From positions 124,001 through 188,000 of the forward strand of contig NZ_BCWQ01000003.1 in NCBI RefSeq assembly GCF_001592285.1: 64,000 nt of DNA. The letters are read 5' to 3'. Origin of the DNA: Hydrogenophaga pseudoflava NBRC 102511. GTDB lineage: Bacteria > Pseudomonadota > Gammaproteobacteria > Burkholderiales > Burkholderiaceae_C. The number at the start of each line of letters is the position of its first letter. Position 1 is the stretch's first letter. This document shows, piece after piece, positions 58,257 to 64,000 of the stretch. Under the pieces are notes generated by a model, which searched no databases, had not been told where the DNA came from, and was given only the letters and a program-made list of their open reading frames with translations. The translations under genes were made by a program, and so were the position numbers.

Positions 58257-59573
58257 TCACTTGAGCAGCACCAGACTCAGCGACGGGAAGGCCATCAGCA
58301 GCAGCAGCACGCCCACCATGATCAGCGTGAACGGTCCGGTGCCGCGGAAGATGTCACCCAGCGTGATGCGCGGGTCGTTCAGCGAGCTCTTGACCACGTA
58401 GGCCGAGAGCCCGAACGGTGGCGTGAGCAGGCCGATCTCCACCGCCACCACGGTGACCACGCCGAACCAGATCAGGTCCATGCCGAACTGCTCGGCGATG
58501 GGCAGCATCAGCGGCAGCACGATCAGCAGGATCGAGGACGAGTCGATCACCGTGCCCAGCAGGACGATGATGAACACATAGACCAGCATGAAGGCGAACG
58601 GGCCGAAGCCGGCGTGGCTGATCAGCTCCATCAGGAACTGCGGCATGCCCGACATGGCCAGCATGCGGGTGTAGATGCTGGCGCAGATGATGAGGAAGCT
58701 GACCGCCACCGTGACGTGGCCGGTTTCGGTCAGCACCTCCCAGAACGCCCTGGCCGTGAGCTTGCGCCGCAGCACCGCGATCAGCAGCGCCAGCGCCGCG
58801 CCCACCGCGCCGGCCTCGGTGGCGGTGAACAGGCCGCCGTACAGGCCGCCCAGCACGCCACCGATCATCAGCACAATGGGCACCAGCTTGATCACCATGG
58901 TCAGCGGGCTCATGTCCGGCCCGTCAGGCACCGGCATCTCGCCGCCCGCGTAGACCATCGAGGGCTTGAAATACGCCGCCAGCACGATGCCGATGGCGAA
59001 CGCCGCGGCCAGCAGCAGGCCGGGCACGATGCCGGCGGTGAACAGGTCGCCCACCGACTGATTGGCCAGGAAGCCGTAGAGGATCATCAGCAGGCTGGGC
59101 GGGATCAGCATGCCCAGCACCGAGGAACCGGCCACCACGCCCACGGCGAACCTGGGCTGGTAGCCGAAGCGCATCATCTGCGGCACGGCCACGCGGGTGA
59201 ACACCGCGGCAGACGCGATGGAGATGCCGGTGATGGCGGCGAACACTGCGTTGGACGCGACGGTGGCCACGCCCAGGCCGCCGCGCAGGCGGCGGAACAG
59301 CTGGTTGGCGACCTCGAAGGCGTCCTTGCCGATGTCGGCCCGCGCCACCAGGAAGCCGGTCAGCACGAACAGCGGCACCACGCCGAAGATGTGGCTGGCG
59401 ATGGCGTCGCTCGACGCCTGGGCCAGCAGGTTGGCCGCCACGCCGATGTCGTCGCGGATGATCCAGACCCCGACGAAGGACACCAGGCCCAGCACCACGG
59501 CCACGTGCAGGCCGCCCCAGATCAGCAGCAGCATCAGCACCAGCGAGAGCACGGCGACGGTGGTGGCGCTCAT
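58257..59573 (-). CDS. dctM: TRAP transporter large permease (DctM type)
   Basis: 438 residues, about 12 hydrophobic segments. Blocks typical of DctM: '[27 protein letters not shown]' near 68, '[27 protein letters not shown]' near 98, '[27 protein letters not shown]' near 155 and '[33 protein letters not shown]' near 340. It is the Na+-driven translocator that works with the DctQ and DctP proteins encoded upstream. Its start overlaps the DctQ stop by 4 bp. Confidence 0.94.
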   Translation of the reverse strand: MSATTVAVLSLVLMLLLIWGGLHVAVVLGLVSFVGVWIIRDDIGVAANLLAQASSDAIASHIFGVVPLFVLTGFLVARADIGKDAFEVANQLFRRLRGGLGVATVASNAVFAAITGISIASAAVFTRVAVPQMMRFGYQPRFAVGVVAGSSVLGMLIPPSLLMILYGFLANQSVGDLFTAGIVPGLLLAAAFAIGIVLAAYFKPSMVYAGGEMPVPDGPDMSPLTMVIKLVPIVLMIGGVLGGLYGGLFTATEAGAVGAALALLIAVLRRKLTARAFWEVLTETGHVTVAVSFLIICASIYTRMLAMSGMPQFLMELISHAGFGPFAFMLVYVFIIVLLGTVIDSSSILLIVLPLMLPIAEQFGMDLIWFGVVTVVAVEIGLLTPPFGLSAYVVKSSLNDPRITLGDIFRGTGPFTLIMVGVLLLLMAFPSLSLVLLK

Positions 59574-60127
59574 GGGCGATCCTCCCGCCCGGCCGCCAGA
59601 CGTTGCCCGCGCTGCAGGTCGAGCACGGCCAGCAGCACAAAGGTCAGCGCCGTCATGGCCAGCCCGATCAGCATCATCAGCCGCACCGGCCAGACCGGCG
59701 CCATGAAATCGCCCAGCGCCCCCACGTACTCGCGCGAGGCGATGGACTCGATCAGCGAGGGCCAGGCGGCCCAGAGAATCACGGCCATCAGCAGCGCCCC
59801 CAGCCCGTGGTACAGCGCCTGCAGCCGCGCGGCCAGCACCGGCCGCTCGCGCTTGAGCCGGTCCAGCAGCATGTCGGCGCGGGTGAAGCGGCCGCAGCGC
59901 AGGGTGTCGGCCAGCTGCAGGAACACGATGCCCACGATGGACAGCGACACCAGCTCGGTCACGCCGCGCACCGGCGCGTCAAAGCCGGTGCGCCCGACGA
60001 TGTCGGTGTTGATCAGCAGCATCAGGCCGATGATGAGCAGCGTGCCCAGGGCGTTGAGCGCCTGGGTGATCCGGTGCAGCCCGAAGGGCAGGGGCAGGTT
60101 GTAGGCATCCTGCGGAGGGTGGCTCAT
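59570..60127 (-). CDS. dctQ: TRAP transporter small permease (DctQ type)
   Basis: 185 residues with four membrane segments. '[54 protein letters not shown]' is the conserved DctQ region. Required with DctM for uptake. Start at [12 protein letters not shown], 19 bp after the binding-protein gene stop; an upstream Met would overlap that stop without family support. Confidence 0.92.
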   Translation of the reverse strand: MSHPPQDAYNLPLPFGLHRITQALNALGTLLIIGLMLLINTDIVGRTGFDAPVRGVTELVSLSIVGIVFLQLADTLRCGRFTRADMLLDRLKRERPVLAARLQALYHGLGALLMAVILWAAWPSLIESIASREYVGALGDFMAPVWPVRLMMLIGLAMTALTFVLLAVLDLQRGQRLAAGREDRP

Positions 60128-60146
60128 GGGGTCTCCGGGCAGGGGC

Positions 60147-61220
60147 TTACTTGACCGACCAGTCGCGTGGCAACTGGGCACCGCTCTTCTTCAGGCCTTC
60201 CATGTAGGCCTTGAGGATCTCGGTGCCCGGCACGCCCTTGCCCTGCAGGTCGGTGGCCCAGGTCTGCGCCACGTTGGGAATGGTGTCGGCCCAGCGCTGG
60301 CGCTCGGCGGCCGGCAGCTCGCTGACGGTGGCGCCGGCAGCGGCCATCTTCTGCAGCAGCGCGTCGGCGGTGGAGCGCTGAGCCTCGGCGAAACGCTTGT
60401 CATACTCGAGACCGACGTCGCGGAACACCTGCTGCACCTCGGGCGGCAGCGCGTCGAAGCGGCGCTTGTTCATCACGATGGCGCCCGCGTACATGGAACC
60501 GAAGTTCACCTTGGTCACATAGGGTGCCACCTCGTGCAGCTTGGCACCCCAGGCGCCGGTGCTGAAGGTGATGGCGCCGTTGGACACGCCCGACTTGATG
60601 TCCTCGTAGTAGGTCGGCAGCGAGCCGGCCACGGCGACCGCGCCGGTGTTCTTGATCCAGTTGGCCGAGGGGCCGGGCGCACTGATCTTCTTGCCCTTGA
60701 GGTCGTCGATGGACTTGACCGGGAAGTTGGTCCAGAGGTGGTAGGTGTCCAGCGCGGTGCCGCCCAGGTAGACCAGGCCGCTCTTGGTCCACGTGTCGCC
60801 CATGGCCGGGATCTTCTTCTGCATGTCGGCCACGATGGTGCCGACCGCGCCCAGGTTGTCGGTGCCGAACGGCGCCACATAGCTCACGTTCTGCATCGGG
60901 AACTTGGCCGCTTCGAACAGCGTGCCGACGAAGCCGAAGTCGGCCACGCCATCGGAAATGCCCTTGGACTCGCTGCCGATCTTGATCAGCGTGCCGCCCC
61001 AGGCCTTGGTCCATTCCACCTTGTGCTTGCCGCCGGCCGCGGCCAGGCGCTTGTCCACCTCGGGGATGTAGAACTCGTCCAGCAGCTTGACCCACAGGAA
61101 CACCGGCGGGTGGCCGCCCGCGGCGGTGAGCTTGATGGTCTGCTGCGCGTGCGCGCTGTGCAGGCCACCGAGGGTGAGGGCGGAGGCCAGCAAGGTGGCC
61201 TGGAAGATGCGACGTTTCAT
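60147..61220 (-). CDS. dctP: TRAP transporter substrate-binding protein (DctP family)
   Basis: 357 residues with signal peptide MKRRIFQATLLASALTLGGLHSAHA. The DctP/TAXI-like core has 'FPMQNVSYVAPFGTDN' near 107, 'SGLVYLGGTALDTYHLWTNFPVKSIDDLKGKKISAPG' near 150 and 'NGAITFSTGAWGAKLHEVAPYVTKVNFG' near 215. TRAP proteins usually bind carboxylates through a conserved Arg; the substrate here is unknown. Preceded by TetR (4-bp overlap) and followed by DctQ; the downstream hydrolases suggest an aromatic or diketone-derived acid. Confidence 0.92.
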   Translation of the reverse strand: MKRRIFQATLLASALTLGGLHSAHAQQTIKLTAAGGHPPVFLWVKLLDEFYIPEVDKRLAAAGGKHKVEWTKAWGGTLIKIGSESKGISDGVADFGFVGTLFEAAKFPMQNVSYVAPFGTDNLGAVGTIVADMQKKIPAMGDTWTKSGLVYLGGTALDTYHLWTNFPVKSIDDLKGKKISAPGPSANWIKNTGAVAVAGSLPTYYEDIKSGVSNGAITFSTGAWGAKLHEVAPYVTKVNFGSMYAGAIVMNKRRFDALPPEVQQVFRDVGLEYDKRFAEAQRSTADALLQKMAAAGATVSELPAAERQRWADTIPNVAQTWATDLQGKGVPGTEILKAYMEGLKKSGAQLPRDWSVK

Positions 61221-61942
61221 GTGTGTCTCCTACGGGATGGGGGGCGGTTTTTGGGGGGGGCTGGGACAGGGGGAGCGGGCAGGGCGGCGCGCAGGCCGCC
61301 CACGATGAATCGCACGAGCCGGTCGGCGGCCGCCGGGTCTCCGGCCAGGCTCTGCCCTTGCGACAGGCGGTGCACCCGGTCATCGACCAGGTGGTGCAAC
61401 AAGGCGCCGAGCGCGAACTGGTAGGCCCAGGCCACGTCGGCCAGGCTGGCGGTTTGAAAGACGGTGCGCAGGGCCTCGATGAAACGGTGAGCCAGCGGGT
61501 CGAAGAACTCGCGCAACACGCGGTCGGCCTCCTCGCTGCCATAGGCCAGCTCGCGCCCCACCAGCTGGGCGTAATAAAAACCCTCTTCGCTGTGCCGCAG
61601 GCGGATCACCGGCCTCACGAAGGCTTCGATGATGCGGTTCAGCGTGTCGGGGTCGCCCGGGTCGCCCGAGGCGGCGTCCAGTGCGGTCAGGCGCTCTTCG
61701 ATGGTCTGGTTCCAGTGCGCGAAGATGGCGTGGAACAGTTCGTGTTTGGGGCCGTAGTAGTAGCCCACCAGCGCGAGCGGGACGCCCGCCTCCTCGGCGA
61801 TCTGGCGGATCGTCACGCCGTGGTAACCGTGTTGCGCAAACAGCTTTTCTGCCGCCAGCAGGATGGCGTGCTGGCGGTCAGGCCTGGCCGCCCCGCGCGT
61901 CGTCGCGGGTTTGGAGCGGGCGGGGGTGGATCCGGTGACCAT
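61217..61942 (-). CDS. TetR/AcrR-family regulator of the TRAP/fahA operon
   Basis: 241 residues. The TetR HTH at about 27-72 (HAILLAAEKLFAQHGYHGVTIRQIAEEAGVPLALVGYYYGPKHELF) is followed by an all-helical ligand domain (FYYAQLVGRELAYGSEEADRVLREFF). Start at MVTGSTPARSKP, because the operator repeats lie directly upstream. It is the first gene of the minus-strand unit TetR-dctP-dctQ-dctM-cyclase-fahA, so it should autoregulate; a pair of 18-bp direct repeats at 61951-61989 also faces the divergent acetoacetyl-CoA synthetase gene. Pro-rich C-terminal tail (PAPPVPAPPKNRPP). Confidence 0.9.
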   Translation of the reverse strand: MVTGSTPARSKPATTRGAARPDRQHAILLAAEKLFAQHGYHGVTIRQIAEEAGVPLALVGYYYGPKHELFHAIFAHWNQTIEERLTALDAASGDPGDPDTLNRIIEAFVRPVIRLRHSEEGFYYAQLVGRELAYGSEEADRVLREFFDPLAHRFIEALRTVFQTASLADVAWAYQFALGALLHHLVDDRVHRLSQGQSLAGDPAAADRLVRFIVGGLRAALPAPPVPAPPKNRPPSRRRHT

Positions 61943-61950
61943 GGAGCGGT

Positions 61951-61989
61951 ATTGAACGTTTGTACAAAAATATTGAACATCCGTACAAA
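61951..61989. promoter_or_regulatory. Direct-repeat operator for the TetR regulator
   Basis: ATTGAACGTTTGTACAAA (61951-61968) and ATTGAACATCCGTACAAA (61972-61989) are 21 bp apart start to start, two helical turns, and match at 14 of 18 positions. Repeat 1 contains the palindrome TTTGTACAAA. They lie 9 bp from the TetR start and 82 bp from the divergent synthetase start. Confidence 0.65.
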
Positions 61990-62070
61990 CCCTTGCGCAC
62001 GCCGAGCTGACAACTGCGCGATAGGTGCCGCCGCCCACCCGCTGCTACCCTGCGCCGCAGGAGACAACAA

Positions 62071-64000
62071 ATGGCCACGACACCGCCCCCGTACCTTCCC
62101 CAGATCCGCCTCTTCCGGGACTGGCTGGCCCGCGAGCGCGGCCTGCGCTTTGACAGCTACGACGCGCTCTGGCGCTGGTCCACCACCGAGCTGGACGCCT
62201 TCTGGCAGAGCATCTGGGACTACTTCGACCTGCGCTCGCCCACGCCGCACACGGCCGTGCTGGAGCGCAATGTGATGCCCGGTGCGCGCTGGTTCCCGGG
62301 CGCGCAGTTCAACTACGCGCAGCAGGTGTTCCGCCATGTCGACGCCGCGCACGCGGCGGGTTTTCCGGCGGTGATCTCCGACAACGAAAAAGGCCTGCGG
62401 CGCGAACTCGGCTGGCCCGAGCTGCGGCGCCAGGTCGCCTCGCTCGCGCTGCACCTGCAGGACCAGGGCGTGATGCCCGGCGACCGCGTGGCCGCCTACC
62501 TGCCCAACATCCCCGAGACCATGGTCGCCTTCCTGGCGGTGGTCAGCATCGGCGGCGTGTGGAGCGTGTGCGCGCCCGACATGGGGACCAACGCCGTGCT
62601 CGACCGCTTCAAGCAGATCGAGCCTGTGGCGCTGATCGCCTGCGACGGCGTGAGCTACGGCGGCAAGGACCACGACCGCCTGGCCGTGGTGGCCGAGCTG
62701 CGCGCCGCGCTGCCGACCGTGCGCCACGTGATCCTGCACACCAACCTGGCGCAGGAGCCGGCCGAGGTGGACCACGCACTGGAGACGGCGCAACCTTGTG
62801 CCGACTTCCACACCGCCACCGCGCGCGGCGACGCGGCGGTGGCCGCCTTCGAGCCGCTGTGGCTGCCCTTCGACCACCCGCTGTGGATCGTCTACAGCAG
62901 CGGCACCACGGGCCTGCCCAAACCCATCGTGCACGGCCACGGCGGCACCGTCATCGTGGCCATGGCGCTCAAGACCCTGCACAACGACGTGGGCTGCAGC
63001 TACGCGCCCAACAGCTTCGGCGAGCGTTACCACTGGTACAGCTCCACCGGCTGGGTGATGTGGAACGCGCAGGTCAGCGGCCTGCTCGCCGGCACCACCT
63101 GCGTCATCTACGACGGCAACCCCGGCGGCTCGAAAGACCGGCCCGACTGGACCGTGCTCTGGCGCTTCGCCGCGCGCGAAGGCGTGACCTTCTTTGGCGC
63201 CGGTGCGGCGTTTTTTGCGAACTGCCACAAGGCGGGCGTGGACCTCGCGCAGTGCGGCGACCTGTCTTCGATACGGGCCCTGGGCTCCACCGGCTCGCCG
63301 CTGTCGGAAGACGCGCAGCGCTGGGGCACAGCGCAGTTCGCCGCCATCGCGAAGACCGATGCACAGAAGGACATCTGGTGGTGCAACATCTCCGGCGGCA
63401 CCGACTTCGCGGGCGCCTTCATCGGCGGCAATCGCGAACTGCCGCAGACCCCCGGCCGCATGCAGTGCCGCCTGCTGGGTTGCGCGGTCGAGTCCTGGGA
63501 CGAACAGGGCCGGCCGGTGACCGACGCCGTGGGCGAACTGGTCTGCGCGCAACCCATCCCGTCCATGCCGCTGTACTTCGTCGGCGACACCGACCACCAG
63601 CGCCTGATCGGCAGCTACTTCGACACCTTCCCTCCTGGTCATGGGCGCAAGCCCGGTGGCGGCGATCTTGGAAAAGAGGCCGGCGCCGTCTGGCGCCACG
63701 GCGACTGGCTGCGCATCTTCCCCGACGGTTCCTGCGTCATCTATGGCCGCTCCGACGCCACCATCAACCGCCACGGCCTGCGCATGGGCACCAGCGAGCT
63801 CTACAGTGCCGTCGAGGCCCTGCCCGAGGTGCTGGACTCCATGGTGGTGGACCTGGAGTACCTGGGCCGCGAGAGCTTCATGCCGCTGTTCGTGGTGCTG
63901 CGCCCCGGGCTCACGCTGGACGAGGCGCTCAACGCGAAGATCGCTGGCGCCATCCGCACCGTGCTCTCGCCGCGCTTCGTGCCCGACCAGATCCTGCAGG
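62071..64000 (+). CDS. Acetoacetyl-CoA synthetase (3' end outside window)
   Basis: 643 codons are visible before the window ends. Adenylate-forming enzyme with the ACS N-terminal block (YDALWRWSTTELDAFWQSIWDYF), the P-loop 'IVYSSGTTGLPKPIVHGHGG' near 275, 'GSTGSPLSEDAQRW' near 409 and 'WWCNISGGTDFAGAF' near 439, all characteristic of AacS. It makes acetoacetyl-CoA from acetoacetate, CoA and ATP, which would follow fumarylacetoacetase cleavage. An apparent extra segment of about 18 residues, GHGRKPGGGDLGKEAG, precedes VWRHGDW, where most family members are continuous. AGGAGA precedes the ATG. Divergent from the TetR unit. Confidence 0.92.
   Translation, partial: MATTPPPYLPQIRLFRDWLARERGLRFDSYDALWRWSTTELDAFWQSIWDYFDLRSPTPHTAVLERNVMPGARWFPGAQFNYAQQVFRHVDAAHAAGFPAVISDNEKGLRRELGWPELRRQVASLALHLQDQGVMPGDRVAAYLPNIPETMVAFLAVVSIGGVWSVCAPDMGTNAVLDRFKQIEPVALIACDGVSYGGKDHDRLAVVAELRAALPTVRHVILHTNLAQEPAEVDHALETAQPCADFHTATARGDAAVAAFEPLWLPFDHPLWIVYSSGTTGLPKPIVHGHGGTVIVAMALKTLHNDVGCSYAPNSFGERYHWYSSTGWVMWNAQVSGLLAGTTCVIYDGNPGGSKDRPDWTVLWRFAAREGVTFFGAGAAFFANCHKAGVDLAQCGDLSSIRALGSTGSPLSEDAQRWGTAQFAAIAKTDAQKDIWWCNISGGTDFAGAFIGGNRELPQTPGRMQCRLLGCAVESWDEQGRPVTDAVGELVCAQPIPSMPLYFVGDTDHQRLIGSYFDTFPPGHGRKPGGGDLGKEAGAVWRHGDWLRIFPDGSCVIYGRSDATINRHGLRMGTSELYSAVEALPEVLDSMVVDLEYLGRESFMPLFVVLRPGLTLDEALNAKIAGAIRTVLSPRFVPDQILQ
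63634..63687 (+). other. In-frame insertion (about 54 bp) within the acetoacetyl-CoA synthetase gene
   Basis: About 18 codons (PGHGRKPGGGDLGKEAGA) interrupt the usual YFDT(Y/F)PG-VWRHGDW junction. The DNA contains GGGC-GCAA-GCCC, a GNRA-capped hairpin. It keeps the frame and its Gly/Lys-rich composition suggests a surface loop. Recognised by comparison with remembered family sequence, not by alignment. Confidence 0.5.

Noticed and set aside
55743..60104. Very long open frame on the plus strand (about 1450 codons)
   Set aside because: It is the complement of five well-supported minus-strand genes (permease, fumarylacetoacetase, cyclase, TRAP permeases). The translation is His/Gln/Arg/Gly-rich without motifs, as expected for an antisense frame of high-G+C genes.
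61813..63774. Long open frame on the minus strand covering acetoacetyl-CoA synthetase
   Set aside because: The plus-strand synthetase has all adenylation motifs; the minus reading has none and low complexity.
1..64000. tRNA, rRNA, CRISPR array, intact insertion sequence or prophage
   Set aside because: No cloverleaf, rRNA-like stretch, regular repeat-spacer array, transposase, integrase or phage structural gene was recognised on either strand.

Overview
This is chromosomal DNA from a high-G+C betaproteobacterium. Gene content, codon use and a CCCCC..GGGGG post-stop intergenic repeat suggest Burkholderiales, most likely Comamonadaceae (Hydrogenophaga/Acidovorax-like). That assignment is inferred from gene families and style; no rRNA or tRNA gene is in the window. 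About 66 genes are densely packed, many joined by 4-bp ATGA/GTGA stop-start overlaps. The mnmG-rsmG-parA-parB block with four parS-type palindromes (40.9-43.6 kb) places the window close to the chromosome origin, although dnaA and an obvious origin are not present.

Layout. 0-9.9 kb: an HDAC-family deacylase with an ADP-forming acyl-CoA synthetase-type gene (cut by the window start), a UbiH-type FAD hydroxylase, a Spy-like periplasmic chaperone, a divergent copper module (cueR-copZ / copA), a peptidoglycan-binding lysozyme-like protein paired with an LprI-type lysozyme inhibitor (possible effector/immunity pair), and a hemerythrin. 9.9-28.9 kb: an MFS carrier, a GST, then a large polyamine locus: agmatinase, gamma-glutamylputrescine oxidase, MocR regulator, gamma-glutamyl-GABA hydrolase, gamma-glutamylputrescine synthetase, polyamine aminotransferase, PotFGHI transporter (potF carries a one-base frameshift), a GT-C-like membrane protein, aldehyde dehydrogenase, a second glutamine-synthetase homologue and a class II aldolase. 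Together these would import putrescine and convert it through the glutamylated route to GABA and onward.

28.9-40.8 kb: DUF2892 protein with a Crp/Fnr regulator and a perfect Crp-type palindrome, cytochrome b561 and two YceI proteins, an alpha/beta hydrolase, a YkgJ cysteine-cluster protein, an mprF-acvB lysyl-phosphatidylglycerol pair, and a six-gene minus-strand run (tfoX-like, crp-like, DUF6544, DUF1772, LysE, FMN reductase). 40.9-47.6 kb: mnmG, rsmG, LysE, parA, hydrolase, membrane protein, parB, with parS sites. 47.6-49.8 kb: an A+T-richer sugE/gdx exporter behind a guanidine-II (mini-ykkC) riboswitch, then a CsgG-like lipoprotein and a Sel1 protein. 49.8-54.7 kb: FAD-linked dehydrogenase, EF-hand protein, cobalamin adenosyltransferase, PilU, DUF3079, hotdog thioesterase. 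54.7-64 kb: NCS2 permease, fumarylacetoacetase, a cyclase-family hydrolase, a TRAP transporter and its TetR regulator, divergent from acetoacetyl-CoA synthetase (cut by the window end); this looks like a unit that cleaves a beta-diketone acid and activates the acetoacetate released.

Regulatory signals read directly from the sequence include two 19-bp-spacer CueR promoters, four FNR/ANR-like boxes, a Crp palindrome, a TetR direct-repeat operator, four parS sites, a guanidine-II riboswitch, several intrinsic terminators, and a recurring arrangement in which a -10-like hexamer ends 6-7 nt before the ATG (probable leaderless mRNAs).
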